Under the pieces are notes generated by a model, which saw only the letters and a list, made by a program, of their open reading frames with translations, had not been told where the DNA came from and did no database searches. Shown here in pieces: positions 52,201 through 61,853 of a DNA stretch of 64,000 bases. The position numbers and the translations under genes are program-made. Origin of the DNA: Clostridiales bacterium (lineage in GTDB: Bacteria; Bacillota; Clostridia; Lachnospirales; UBA12420); assembly GCA_003452395.1 (NCBI GenBank), contig DMOI01000045.1, forward strand, positions 14,481 to 78,480. The letters run 5' to 3'. Each line of letters starts with the position of its first letter. Position 1 is the stretch's first letter.

Positions 52201-52289
52201 GTTGAAAGTTGAGAGTTGAGAGTTGAAAGTTAGAAGTTGAAAAACTGTTTTATTTTTCACTTTCAACTTTCAATTTTCAATTTTCAACT
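52201..52289. repeat. Heptamer palindromic array upstream of glgC
   Basis: GTTGAAA, GTTGAGA, GTTGAGA, GTTGAAA, GTTAGAA, GTTGAAA, a spacer, then CTTTCAA/TTTTCAA units. The clearest copy of the family. Confidence 0.9.
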
Positions 52290-52357
52290 TATCATGTCAT
52301 TCTCTTAGTTTACCATATTTTAAAATAAATACAATACCTTTTGGAATTTTTTTCACA

Positions 52358-52391
52358 AAAAAATCACAAATTGTTTATCATGTGATTTTTT
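52358..52391 (-). terminator. Terminator of efp
   Basis: Minus-strand AAAAATCACA / TGTGATTTTTTT, 32-65 bp past the efp stop. Confidence 0.75.
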
Positions 52392-52401
52392 ATTCTTTCC
52401 T

Positions 52402-52422
52402 TCACTTTCAACTTTCCACTTA
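52402..52422. repeat. Short heptamer repeat at the efp 3' end
   Basis: TCACTTTCAACTTTCCACTT, the same units as 52201. Confidence 0.55.
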
Positions 52423-52980
52423 CTAAGCTCTACTCATATACTCACCCGTACGAGTATCTATTTTTATTTTATCACCTTGATTTACAAATAGAGGCACTAA
52501 CACTTTTGCTCCTGTCTCAACAATTGCCGGTTTATTGGCTCCTGTTGCTGTATCACCTTTAACCCCTGGCTCTGTATCCGTAATAATGAGTTCTACAAAC
52601 ATAGGTGGTTCAACACCAAATATGTCACCTTGATGTTCTAACATTTTAACTAAATCATTTTCTTTAACGAATTTCATAGCATCACCTAGTTTTTCTTCAG
52701 TAATTGTTGTTTGATCGTAAGATGTAGTATCCATGAAGTGGCATAAGTCACCATCTTTATACAGATATTGCATTTCTTTCCTTTCTATAAGTGCATTTTC
52801 AAATTTTTCAGATGGCCTAAAAGATTGCTCTGTTACCGCACCTGTTCTCAAATTTCTAAGCTTTGTTCTAACGAACGGTGAGCCTTTACCTGGTTTTACG
52901 TGTTGAAACTCTATTATCACATAAACCCCATTTTCATATTGAACTGTTACTCCATTTCTAAAATCTCCTGCTAATATCAT
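52423..52980 (-). CDS. efp: Elongation factor P
   Basis: Relieves ribosome stalling at polyproline stretches. 185 residues, three OB-like domains. The tip loop KPGKGSPFVRTKLRN carries the Lys modified in other bacteria. No epmA/epmB or ymfI partner is seen here. Ribosome site GGAGG. Confidence 0.97.
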   Translation of the reverse strand: MILAGDFRNGVTVQYENGVYVIIEFQHVKPGKGSPFVRTKLRNLRTGAVTEQSFRPSEKFENALIERKEMQYLYKDGDLCHFMDTTSYDQTTITEEKLGDAMKFVKENDLVKMLEHQGDIFGVEPPMFVELIITDTEPGVKGDTATGANKPAIVETGAKVLVPLFVNQGDKIKIDTRTGEYMSRA

Positions 52981-53042
52981 AAGAAACCTCCATTTTTTTT
53001 GCTTTAAGCGTCTTTATATTATATCTTAAAACTAATATTTTT

Positions 53043-53540
53043 TCAAGTTTTTTTGTTAAATTTTTGCAATAATTTCTTTTCCATGTTTCTTTTTACTCTT
53101 TCTACTATACTATCCTTTGGTCTAATAGGATTTACCAAAATAGTCTTTATTCCTATTCTATTTCCCGCAAGAACATCCGTAAATATCTGGTCACCTATTA
53201 TTACAACCTCACTTTTAGTTAGCTTCATTTCATCTACTACTTTATTTAGGTTTAGAGTAAGTGGCTTCATCGCTCTATGACAAGTATTGAAATTTAGTCT
53301 TATATTAAACTTGTCCACCCTTTTTTTAGGACCATTTGAAACAAATGAAATTATAAATCCCATCTGTCTAAGTCTTTCAAAAAGCTGATTTATTTTATCA
53401 TTTGGCATATCTTCTTCATACGGTATCAAAGTATTATCAATATCAAATATTAGTCCTCTTATACCTTCTTCTTTTAACTCATCATAATTAACAGTGTATA
53501 CGTTATCCACATAACTATCAGGCTTTAATTTTCTTAGCAT
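53043..53540 (-). CDS. YqeG family HAD phosphatase
   Basis: A 165-residue HAD protein: DIDNTLIPYEE (motif I), FVSNGPKKRV (motif II), KPLTLNLNKVVDEM and VIIGDQIFTDVLAGNRIG (motif IV). The YqeG family is often placed with aroE/yqeH but here stands between murC and efp. Likely cleaves a phosphorylated metabolite; substrate unknown. Ribosome site AAGGAG. Confidence 0.88.
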   Translation of the reverse strand: MLRKLKPDSYVDNVYTVNYDELKEEGIRGLIFDIDNTLIPYEEDMPNDKINQLFERLRQMGFIISFVSNGPKKRVDKFNIRLNFNTCHRAMKPLTLNLNKVVDEMKLTKSEVVIIGDQIFTDVLAGNRIGIKTILVNPIRPKDSIVERVKRNMEKKLLQKFNKKT

Positions 53541-53561
53541 ATGTATTCTCTCCTTGTTTGT

Positions 53562-54947
53562 CTATTTCTCACTATTTAAAATCATATCTCCCACTTCATC
53601 TATATTCCCTGCTCCCATTGTAAGTATTACGTCTCCTGCTCTTGCTCTAGACAAAACATAATCTTTTATATCATCAAAATCCGATATATGAATTGCATTT
53701 TCATTATATTTGTGTATCCTTGATACTATATCATCTGGATATACTCCTACAGTATTTTGCTCTCTCGCTGCATATATATCAGCTATAACTACATTGTCCG
53801 CCCTTGAAAGTGAAAGAGCAAATTCATCCAAAAACTCTTTAGTTCTTGTGTAAGTATGTGATTGAAAAATACACCAAAGCTTATTATGTGGAAACTTCTT
53901 TATCGCTTCGAGAGTTGCAGTTATTTCTGTAGGATGATGAGCATAATCATCTATTATAGTTATCCCGTCCACTTTCCCTTTTAATTCAAATCTTCTATCT
54001 GTACCTATAAAGCTTTGTAGACCTGTTTTTATATATTTAAACTCAATATCTAAAAATCTTGCAGTAGCTATTGCAGCTAACGCATTAGATACATTATGAT
54101 CGCCCCTTACACTAAGATTTATATTTCCTACCAATTCATTTTTATATATTACATCAAAGTTAGGTAATCCTATCTCATCATATGTGATTCCTACAGCAGT
54201 ATAATCAGCTGTAATTTTGTCGCCATATGTTATTATGTTAGTATTTAACCCCGATAAAAGTTTATCAATGCTTGGTATGTCTTTATTTATAACAAGTGCT
54301 CCTTCTTTAGGAACCAAATTTGCAAACTTTCTAAACGACTCATATATACTATCCATATTTTTGAAATAATCTACATGGTCCTTCTCTACATTAAGTATAA
54401 CTGCTATATACGGAAAAAATTTTAAAAAACTATCACAGTACTCACAAGCTTCTGTCACAAAATAATCTGAGTTTCCTACTCGTATATTTCCATTTATGGA
54501 TTTTAATATGCCCCCAACTGATATAGTAGGGTCGCATTGTGCTTCTAATAATATATGCGAAATCATAGATGTCGTCGTTGTTTTACCATGGGTACCTGAT
54601 ATCGCTAGACTGTACTTATACTCCTTCATTAAATACCCTAGTAATTCCGCCCTATCTATAACATTGATATTTCTAGCTCTAGCATTAATCATCTCTGGGT
54701 TAGTTTCTTTTACGGCTGCAGTAAAGACCACAAGGTCCACATCACTATCAACATTTCCCTCCATATGATCTATATATACCTTAACCCCAGCCTTAACAAG
54801 TTCATCTATTATATGACTTCCCTTCATATCCGAACCAGTTACAGCATATCCTTGGTTTAGCAGTACATGAGCGAGTCCACTCATGCTAATCCCACCAATA
54901 CCTATAAAATGAACCTTCTTAATATCTTTCAAACTCCTTATTTGCAT
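53562..54947 (-). CDS. murC: UDP-N-acetylmuramate--L-alanine ligase
   Basis: A 461-residue Mur ligase adding L-Ala in peptidoglycan synthesis. KKVHFIGIGGISMSGLAHVL (UDP-binding), SGTHGKTTTTSMI (ATP loop), DDYAHHPTEI and IFQSHTYTRTKEF. Preceded by a strong promoter (54989-55017). 21 bp before yqeG, likely co-transcribed. Confidence 0.97.
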   Translation of the reverse strand: MQIRSLKDIKKVHFIGIGGISMSGLAHVLLNQGYAVTGSDMKGSHIIDELVKAGVKVYIDHMEGNVDSDVDLVVFTAAVKETNPEMINARARNINVIDRAELLGYLMKEYKYSLAISGTHGKTTTTSMISHILLEAQCDPTISVGGILKSINGNIRVGNSDYFVTEACEYCDSFLKFFPYIAVILNVEKDHVDYFKNMDSIYESFRKFANLVPKEGALVINKDIPSIDKLLSGLNTNIITYGDKITADYTAVGITYDEIGLPNFDVIYKNELVGNINLSVRGDHNVSNALAAIATARFLDIEFKYIKTGLQSFIGTDRRFELKGKVDGITIIDDYAHHPTEITATLEAIKKFPHNKLWCIFQSHTYTRTKEFLDEFALSLSRADNVVIADIYAAREQNTVGVYPDDIVSRIHKYNENAIHISDFDDIKDYVLSRARAGDVILTMGAGNIDEVGDMILNSEK

Positions 54948-54988
54948 GTAAAATCCTCCTGTTTAATTGTTTTCGACCTATACCATAT

Positions 54989-55017
54989 ATATTAACACTT
55001 TGTAAAAGATATTTCAA
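54989..55017 (-). promoter_or_regulatory. Promoter of murC
   Basis: Minus strand TTGAAA (55012-55017), 17 bp, TAATAT (54989-54994). Upstream lies the perfect palindrome TTGACTTTAAAGTCAA (55045-55060), a possible operator. Confidence 0.65.
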
Positions 55018-55090
55018 GTAACTAAATCAAATTTATACCTTTTTTTGACTTTAAAGTCAACTCAGAAAAAAATATTAATAAAAGTAAAAA

Positions 55091-55132
55091 AATAGGTTCT
55101 CATGTGTGAGGTTACACAAACAAGGACCTATT
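55091..55132 (-). terminator. Terminator after the 55184 gene
   Basis: Minus-strand AATAGGT..CC and AGAACCTATT stems with TTTTTTTAC tail. Confidence 0.7.
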
Positions 55133-55183
55133 ATAATTATTGTTCTATCATAAAATATATTAAACCATCTATTTCAGTATATA

Positions 55184-55519
55184 TCAGCCACCTATTTGTA
55201 ATGGATCATACGCTTCATCTATAAGTTCTCTTTCTATACCTATTATCTCTACTTCTTTAAATTCTTCTGGTACCGATATTTCTTGTTGATCTAGTATACT
55301 CTTTGCATCGTCTGTAGATGCTATATCTATATAATCTTGACTTTGAGTCACCTGATTTGTTACATTTGGCTCCGTAAGTTGTTCTGCTATTCTTTCAACT
55401 GATTTCATCTCAAAAATATTAAGTCCTAGTTTTCTAATACCTTCTATCCCTTCTTCAATATAAGTAACTGCTGCTGCATTAATTTTTTCATTAAATTCAT
55501 CTAATCCACTTTTCGGCAT
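55184..55519 (-). CDS. Hypothetical acidic protein
   Basis: A 111-residue soluble protein, no recognised family. Helical N-terminal half (EFNEKINAAAVTYIEEGIEG) and a Glu/Asp-rich C-terminal half (VPEEFKEVEIIGIERELIDE). No Cys, no membrane segment. Ribosome site GAGGAT. Own terminator. Confidence 0.65.
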   Translation of the reverse strand: MPKSGLDEFNEKINAAAVTYIEEGIEGIRKLGLNIFEMKSVERIAEQLTEPNVTNQVTQSQDYIDIASTDDAKSILDQQEISVPEEFKEVEIIGIERELIDEAYDPLQIGG

Positions 55520-55630
55520 GCAATATCCTCTCCTTTGTATTTTATAATGTTTTATGATATTTGAATTATATCCTATTTTTTTACATTTGTCAATGGATTA
55601 TTTGTTTTTTTTACATTTTTTACTATATTA

Positions 55631-56794
55631 CTATATTACCTTCTTTATCCTATCCGTCAATTCCTTAAGTTGTACCTCAGTTGGTACAAAGTTTATCTTC
55701 TCACTCGCTACTACATCCATGCCCGCTTTAGTAAGAGTTTCCTCTATTTCCTTTATACTAAGTGGTGCCCAACCGTAGGAACCGAAAGCTATAGCTTTTC
55801 TATTTTTTGGGGCTAGTCCCTTCATATATGCTAAAAATGCGGCTACTGTAGGTAATATGCTGCTATTTAGTGTAGGTGAGCCTATACATATATACTCTGC
55901 AGTTATTAGTTCTGTCATTACATCCGATATGTGGGTACCTTGAAGGTTATACATGTGTATATTATAGTCTTTATCCTCGAATGCATCTTTGATAGCGTTC
56001 GCCATTTTTTTAGTAGATTCCCACATAGTATCATAAACTATTACTGCTTTCTTTTCTGTTTCATTTCTTGACCATTTATCATAAAGTCTAACAATATCAG
56101 CTATATAGTTTCTCCATATAATACCATGACTTGTTGCAATGATTTCTATATCTAGTTTTTTAACTTCTTCCATAACCTTTTGTACCTGTGACCCATAAGG
56201 TAATACTATGTTTGCATAATACTTTCTAGCTTCTTCCACTAACATACTATAGGGAACTTCATCGTCAAATCTACCAGTTGATGCTATATGCTGCCCAAAT
56301 GCATCATTTGAAAATATTATTTTTTCCTCTGATATATATGATACCATATTATCTGGCCAGTGTACCATTGGTGTTTGGAGGAATGCAATATTTCTAGTAC
56401 CTATATTTATGGTATCGCCCGATTTCACAATATGAAAATTCCAATTAGTTGTGTCATAATGCATTTTTAGTCCCTTTTCCCCTTGTGGAGAAGTAACAAT
56501 GATAACGTTTGGGCAAAGTTTGATTATCTTAGGAATACTTCCTGAATGATCCATTTCCACATGATTGCAAATTATATAATCTATCTTTGATGGATCAACT
56601 ATTTGTTTTATTCTCTCTAACATTTCTTCATATAAATAATGCTTTACAGAATCGACAAGCACTATTTTCTCATCCATTATAAGATAAGAATTATAGCTTG
56701 ACCCTCTTTGTGTCAAATATCCATGAAAATTTCTAATATCCCAATCAACTGCACCTACCCAGTATATATCCTTTTTAAGTTCAACAGATTTCAT
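55631..56794 (-). CDS. fprA: Flavodiiron protein (A-type flavoprotein, FprA)
   Basis: Reduces O2 and/or NO to protect an anaerobe. 387 residues: metallo-beta-lactamase diiron domain with HVEMDHSGS and later His ligands (VHWPDNM), and a C-terminal flavodoxin domain with YDTMWESTKKMA as FMN loop. Start at 56794 after AAGGAAG; the frame's 23 upstream codons lack a ribosome site. Downstream of rubredoxin, its usual electron donor. Confidence 0.96.
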   Translation of the reverse strand: MKSVELKKDIYWVGAVDWDIRNFHGYLTQRGSSYNSYLIMDEKIVLVDSVKHYLYEEMLERIKQIVDPSKIDYIICNHVEMDHSGSIPKIIKLCPNVIIVTSPQGEKGLKMHYDTTNWNFHIVKSGDTINIGTRNIAFLQTPMVHWPDNMVSYISEEKIIFSNDAFGQHIASTGRFDDEVPYSMLVEEARKYYANIVLPYGSQVQKVMEEVKKLDIEIIATSHGIIWRNYIADIVRLYDKWSRNETEKKAVIVYDTMWESTKKMANAIKDAFEDKDYNIHMYNLQGTHISDVMTELITAEYICIGSPTLNSSILPTVAAFLAYMKGLAPKNRKAIAFGSYGWAPLSIKEIEETLTKAGMDVVASEKINFVPTEVQLKELTDRIKKVI

Positions 56795-56887
56795 AATACA
56801 CTTCCTTCTTTTTAAATACTTGTAAAAAATGGGTTCTGAAACACAAAGTTTCAAAACCCACACAAGCCACGCAAGATTTCTCCTTGC

Positions 56888-57076
56888 TTATTCTTCGTCG
56901 TCATCTTCTTCTTCATCAAAATCTTTTTCAAAATCTTCTTTACCTACTCCACACATAGGACAAGTCCACTCTGCCGGTAGATCTTCAAACAACGTACCTT
57001 CTAGTATATCATTATCTGCATCCCCATCTTCTTCATTATATTCATATCCGCATACTGTACAAATGTATCTTGCCAT
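56888..57076 (-). CDS. Rubredoxin
   Basis: A 62-residue protein: CTVCGYEYNEEDGD and CPMCGV supply the four iron-binding cysteines. Unlike typical 52-54-residue rubredoxins it has a highly acidic C-terminal tail (FDEEEDDDEE). 94 bp ahead of fprA, so it likely passes electrons to that enzyme. Confidence 0.96.
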   Translation of the reverse strand: MARYICTVCGYEYNEEDGDADNDILEGTLFEDLPAEWTCPMCGVGKEDFEKDFDEEEDDDEE

Positions 57077-57098
57077 AAAAATTCCTCCTTTTAATTTT

Positions 57099-57173
57099 GT
57101 TGATAGTTGATAGATATTTAGTTAACAGATAAAACTTTCTTCACTATTGACCAACCACTATCCACTAACCACT
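57099..57173. repeat. Heptamer-like array between whiA and rubredoxin
   Basis: GTTGATA, GTTGATA at one end and ACTATTGACC, ACTATCC, ACTAACC at the other, a diverged member of the family. Confidence 0.5.
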
Positions 57174-57250
57174 TTTTTTCTTTATGATGTACATTATATC
57201 AAAAAAATTTATTATTGCTAGTATTATTTTAAAAATTAAAAAATTATTTT

Positions 57251-58129
57251 TCATAATCCCTCTGCTATTTCAGATAACCTTCTTAATCTATGGTTTATAC
57301 AAGATTTTGATACCTGTAACGTTTCTGCAAGTTCTTGCAAACTCGCCTCGAGATTATTTAATCTTGCACTTGCTACTTCCCTCAGTCCATCGTTTAAATT
57401 TAAAAACTGATTTGCTTTCATAATTTTTTTTATATCATTTGCCTGCTTTATAGAAGCTGATACTGTTTTCATTAGATTTGCGGTTTCACAGTTTACAGCT
57501 CTATTTACGTTATTTATTACACCTTTCTTTATTCTTATATCTTCCATTTTCAAAAGAGAATTGTGTGCATGTATAACATTAAGTAAAAGCGCTATTTGTT
57601 CAGATTCTTTTATGTAAACTATGTAATCTTTTTTTCTATTTATAATCTTGGCTAATATGCCATACTCTTTTAAGATTGTCTGTATTATTTCAGCATTTTT
57701 CATATGGGCATTAACAAACTCTAAATGATATTCTTTTTCTGGGTCGGTTATAGAACCCACGGATAAAAAGCTTCCACGAATATATGCTCTGTTGTCAATT
57801 ATATTTTCTTTAATATCTGCAATTTTACTAACTAAATCATATACTATTTTTTCATCACTTAGAACTACTGTATACAAATTCCTTTTACTATTTTTTTTTT
57901 GTTTTTCGATATTAATTTTTAAAGACTCATTATATATACTTTTTATTAGTCCATAGAATCTTTTACAAATAAGTACATTTTCTGTAACTATACTTATTTG
58001 TGTGCAGTTATCACTTGTAATTACCTTTCCTACATTATTTAATATAGATAGCACCTCAGACATATAGCTCTTTTTATTTTGCGGAATATATCTTTCTAAC
58101 TCTTCTTTAACTATTTGGGAAAATGACAA
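57251..58129 (-). CDS. whiA: Sporulation/division regulator WhiA
   Basis: A 292-residue WhiA: degenerate LAGLIDADG-type homing endonuclease domain (about 90-200, RAYIRGSFLSVGSITDPEKE) and C-terminal helix-turn-helix (LRRLSEIA with QVSKSCINHRL). Initiation codon is TTG at 58129, 10 bp after AGGAGG and directly after the TAG of the preceding gene. The usual rapZ and yvcK genes are absent. Confidence 0.94.
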   Translation of the reverse strand: MSFSQIVKEELERYIPQNKKSYMSEVLSILNNVGKVITSDNCTQISIVTENVLICKRFYGLIKSIYNESLKINIEKQKKNSKRNLYTVVLSDEKIVYDLVSKIADIKENIIDNRAYIRGSFLSVGSITDPEKEYHLEFVNAHMKNAEIIQTILKEYGILAKIINRKKDYIVYIKESEQIALLLNVIHAHNSLLKMEDIRIKKGVINNVNRAVNCETANLMKTVSASIKQANDIKKIMKANQFLNLNDGLREVASARLNNLEASLQELAETLQVSKSCINHRLRRLSEIAEGL

Positions 58130-58633
58130 CTATTCTTCGCCTCCTACCTTTTCATGTAACTCGATATTGCCATTTATATTTTCTATTTCAAATACTGCGT
58201 TTTTGCTTGAATAAATATCTGCATTAAGTTTACTAAAATCTCCATAGTTAATGGGATACTCTATATATTTCACAACTTTATTGTCAGCTATAAAAAGTAA
58301 TAAATTTATATTATCAGTATGATTCACATTCGTCTTGTATACTTCTTCCCAATTAAATCCTATAACCTCAAATATCTCACTGTAGCTTGTATACGAACTA
58401 AATATATACATATTGTCCCACGCTTCTGGTATAAGTTTATTAAAATCGAGTGTAACTCTGTTATCTTTTTGCATCATTTCAACTATACTTTTAACCTTTA
58501 TTATTATACCTTCTTCATTTAACCTTTTCTTTACGAGTTTAGTAGCACTATATCCTGCAAATATGATTCCTCCAATACTTGCTACAACACCGAGTCCCTT
58601 AAGTAAACCAAAACCTTTTTTATTATCTGACAT
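58130..58633 (-). CDS. Hypothetical membrane-anchored protein
   Basis: A 167-residue protein with an N-terminal hydrophobic helix (FGLLKGLGVVASIGGIIFAG), then a soluble part of unknown fold. I do not recognise a family. Start at 58633 after GGGTGGT; the frame is open earlier but has no site. Abuts whiA and follows uvrA by 63 bp, so all three are probably one transcript. Confidence 0.7.
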   Translation of the reverse strand: MSDNKKGFGLLKGLGVVASIGGIIFAGYSATKLVKKRLNEEGIIIKVKSIVEMMQKDNRVTLDFNKLIPEAWDNMYIFSSYTSYSEIFEVIGFNWEEVYKTNVNHTDNINLLLFIADNKVVKYIEYPINYGDFSKLNADIYSSKNAVFEIENINGNIELHEKVGGEE

Positions 58634-58696
58634 AACATTTACCACCCTTTCTATTAAGCTTTGGACAGGATATGTTCCTGTCATATATATTACTTA

Positions 58697-61504
58697 CTAT
58701 TTTAATATCTTCTTCAAAAACTCCCCAGTGTATGAACCCTTCACTTTCGCTACTTTCTCCGGAGTTCCGCATGCAACAACCAAGCCACCTTTGTCTCCGC
58801 CTTCTGGTCCCAGGTCTATTATATAGTCTGCTGTTTTTATTACATCTAAGTTGTGTTCTATTACTAATACCGTATTGCCCGCTTCAACAAGTCTTTGCAG
58901 TATTGCTATGAGCTTATTTATATCTTCAAAATGAAGTCCAGTAGTTGGTTCATCTAGTATATACATCGTTTTTCCTGTGCTTTTTTTGCTGAGTTCTGTC
59001 GCAAGCTTGATACGTTGTGCCTCTCCACCTGATAGTGTTGTTGATGGCTGCCCTATTTTTATATATGAAAGTCCCACATCGAAAAGTGTTCTCATTTTTC
59101 TCTCTACTTGAGGCACATTTTCAAAAAACTTGAGTGCATCCTCTACAGTCATATCTAAAACTTCTGCTATTGATTTACCTTTATATTTTACCTCAAGAGT
59201 TTCCCTATTATACCGTTTTCCGTGACATACTTCACAAGGGACATATACATCTGGCAAAAAATGCATTTCTATTTTTACTATCCCATCCCCATGGCAGGCT
59301 TCACACCTACCACCATTTACATTAAAACTAAATCTTCCCTTTTGATACCCTCTCATTTTAGACTCTACCGTATTTGTAAATAAATCACGTATAAAATCAA
59401 ATACCCCTGTATATGTAGCTGGATTCGATCTTGGTGTTCTACCTATAGGTGACTGGTCTATATCAATTACTTTGTCTAAATATTCTATACCTTTTATTTC
59501 TTTGTGTTTCCCTGCTTTTGCTTTTGCACCATTTAGTTCTTTAGATAAATGTTTAAAAAGTATCTCATTTATCAGCGAGCTTTTTCCTGAACCTGATAAT
59601 CCTGTAACACATGTAAATATGCCTAAGGGAATATCAACATCTATGTCTTTTAAGTTATTTTCCTTTGCTCCAACTATAGTTAAAAATCTACCATCTGGTT
59701 TCCTTCTCGTTTTAGGTACTTCTATTTTCTTCTTTCCACTTAGGTACATACCCGTCATAGAGTGTTCACATTTTTTTATTACATCTGCATTTCCTTCACA
59801 TATAATTTCGCCTCCATGCGCGCCTGCACCTGGACCTATATCTATTATATGATCTGCCTCAAGCATTGTATCTTCATCATGCTCAACGATTATCAATGTG
59901 TTACCCATATCTCTAAGGTTTATAAGAGTTTTTATCAGCTTTTCATTATCTCTTTGATGTAGTCCTATACTAGGCTCATCAAGTATATATATTACACCCA
60001 TTAGTCCCGAACCTATCTGGGTTGCTAGCCTTATTCTTTGTGCTTCCCCACCTGAAAGAGTCCCTGCAGCACGTGACAGGGTAAGATAGTCAAGCCCAAC
60101 ACCTATCAAAAATCCAAGCCTTGCTTTTATTTCTTTGAGTATCATATCAGCTATTATTGTATTTCTATCTGTCATTTTTAGACCTTCAAAAAAAATTCCT
60201 AACTCCCTTATAGACATACTTGTAATCTCTGATATGTTTTTATCACTTACCTTTACTGCTAATGCCTCTCTTTTAAGCCTTGCACCATTACATGTTTCAC
60301 AAACTCTGTTACTCATATATTTTTCATATTCTTCCTTCATAAAATCGGAGGTGGTTTCCTTATATCTTCTATAAACAGTTGGTATTATCCCTGGAAAATC
60401 ACCTGTGTAACCGTATCCAAATTTTATTCGCTCACCTTTAGTTCCATACAAGATTTTATCCTTTATATCCTGTGATAAGTCATTAAATGGCTTACTTAAA
60501 TCTACATTCAAATGTTTTGCTACACGTTCTATCATATCCCTATTATAACTTTTTTCTGTCGGTATATTATTAAATCCTGGAGCACGTATCGCTCCTTCAA
60601 GCAAACTTAGATTAGGATTAACTATTATAAGCTCAGGATCTATCTCTATTCTAAAACCTAGTCCTGAACAATCTGGGCAAGCACCAAAAGGACTGTTAAA
60701 TGAAAATAACCTCGGTTCTATTTCAACTATACTTATATTGCAGTCCGGACATGCAAAGTTTTTGCTAAATAGCATCTCTTCACCGTCTATAACATCAATC
60801 AGTACAAGCCCACCTGATAGCTTCATAGATGCTTCTATTGACTCGGCAAGTCTCTTTTGTATGTCACTTTTAATTACCAACCTATCAATAACTATTTCTA
60901 TATTATGCTTTTTCTTTTTATCTAATGTAATTTCTTCTGATAAATCTATTACTTCCCCGTTTATTCTCACTCTTACATATCCATCACGTTTCGCACTTTC
61001 GAGTAATTTCTGGTGTTCACCTTTTTTGCCTCTTATAATAGGTGCGAGCACTTGTATTTTAGTCCCTTCTTTAAGTAAAAGTATAGCATCTACCATCTGG
61101 TCAACAGTTTGACTTTGTATCTCTTGGCCACACTCTGGACAATGTGGAATACCAACTCTAGCAAAAAGCAGTCTAAAATAATCGTATATTTCAGTTACCG
61201 TCCCCACTGTAGACCGGGGATTTTTACTCGTCGTTTTCTGCTCAATAGAAATGGCAGGCGATAAACCCTCTATATAATCTACATCGGGCTTGTCCATCAA
61301 TCCCAAAAACTGTCTAGCATATGCAGATAGCGACTCAACATATCGTCTCTGCCCTTCTGCATATATAGTATCAAACGCAAGCGTAGATTTACCCGAACCA
61401 CTAAGCCCAGTGATTACAGTTATCTTATCTCTAGGTATTTCCACATTTATATTTTTCAAATTATGTTCTCTTGCACCTTTTATAATAATTTTATCATGAT
61501 TCAT
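58697..61504 (-). CDS. uvrA: Excinuclease ABC subunit UvrA
   Basis: Damage recognition ATPase, 935 residues. Two ABC domains: GLSGSGKSTLAFD (residue 31) and GLSGSGKSSLINE, signatures LSGGEAQRI twice, and zinc fingers CPECGQ..., CPDCNI, CETCNG, CEACHG and CEVCHG. uvrB and uvrC are not in this window. Ribosome site GGAGGTG. I saw no obvious LexA box. Confidence 0.98.
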   Translation of the reverse strand: MNHDKIIIKGAREHNLKNINVEIPRDKITVITGLSGSGKSTLAFDTIYAEGQRRYVESLSAYARQFLGLMDKPDVDYIEGLSPAISIEQKTTSKNPRSTVGTVTEIYDYFRLLFARVGIPHCPECGQEIQSQTVDQMVDAILLLKEGTKIQVLAPIIRGKKGEHQKLLESAKRDGYVRVRINGEVIDLSEEITLDKKKKHNIEIVIDRLVIKSDIQKRLAESIEASMKLSGGLVLIDVIDGEEMLFSKNFACPDCNISIVEIEPRLFSFNSPFGACPDCSGLGFRIEIDPELIIVNPNLSLLEGAIRAPGFNNIPTEKSYNRDMIERVAKHLNVDLSKPFNDLSQDIKDKILYGTKGERIKFGYGYTGDFPGIIPTVYRRYKETTSDFMKEEYEKYMSNRVCETCNGARLKREALAVKVSDKNISEITSMSIRELGIFFEGLKMTDRNTIIADMILKEIKARLGFLIGVGLDYLTLSRAAGTLSGGEAQRIRLATQIGSGLMGVIYILDEPSIGLHQRDNEKLIKTLINLRDMGNTLIIVEHDEDTMLEADHIIDIGPGAGAHGGEIICEGNADVIKKCEHSMTGMYLSGKKKIEVPKTRRKPDGRFLTIVGAKENNLKDIDVDIPLGIFTCVTGLSGSGKSSLINEILFKHLSKELNGAKAKAGKHKEIKGIEYLDKVIDIDQSPIGRTPRSNPATYTGVFDFIRDLFTNTVESKMRGYQKGRFSFNVNGGRCEACHGDGIVKIEMHFLPDVYVPCEVCHGKRYNRETLEVKYKGKSIAEVLDMTVEDALKFFENVPQVERKMRTLFDVGLSYIKIGQPSTTLSGGEAQRIKLATELSKKSTGKTMYILDEPTTGLHFEDINKLIAILQRLVEAGNTVLVIEHNLDVIKTADYIIDLGPEGGDKGGLVVACGTPEKVAKVKGSYTGEFLKKILK

Positions 61505-61557
61505 GGTAACACCTCCAATGTCTAGTTTAGTATTTGACTTTTAATAATTATTAACTC

Positions 61558-61629
61558 TTATTCTATCATTTTTTTCTTTTTTCCGCAATAAAAAATCATT
61601 CGTACCTCGCGAAGCTTTATTTTTTTCAT
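61558..61629 (-). pseudogene. Truncated start of an AAA-ATPase-like gene
   Basis: ATG at 61629 with the same GAGGGTGGTG ribosome site and MKKI first codons as the gene at 63905, then frame diverges and ends after 23 codons. The upstream 75 bp, including the promoter, match the intact gene's upstream region. Confidence 0.6.
61560..61588 (-). promoter_or_regulatory. Promoter of uvrA
   Basis: Minus strand TTGCGG (61583-61588), 17 bp, TAGAAT (61560-61565). Confidence 0.5.
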
Positions 61630-61665
61630 ATCGTACACCACCCTCGTATTTATCTATATAGTATT

Positions 61666-61694
61666 AGTATATAATATTATATAGGTAATTTCAA
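61666..61694 (-). promoter_or_regulatory. Duplicated AAA-ATPase-type promoter
   Basis: Minus strand TTGAAA (61689-61694), 17 bp, TATACT (61666-61671), identical in layout to the promoter at 63942-63970. Confidence 0.65.
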
Positions 61695-61757
61695 TACTTT
61701 TTCGATAAATTTGAGGATAAACCCACAATTCATTACCTGTTTTGTTTTTTATAAACG

Positions 61758-61810
61758 AACCCAAAAGAATAAAGTCAAGCAATTTTCACCTGACTTTATT
61801 CTTTTGGGTT
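61758..61810. terminator. Large hairpin with 20 bp perfect stem
   Basis: AACCCAAAAGAATAAAGTCA and its exact reverse complement around a 13-nt loop. A-rich/T-rich arms allow action in either direction. It follows the DUF6273 remnant on the minus strand. Confidence 0.75.
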
Positions 61811-61853
61811 AACTATTCGTTACCACCCTGCTCTAGTACTCTTGTATCTTACC

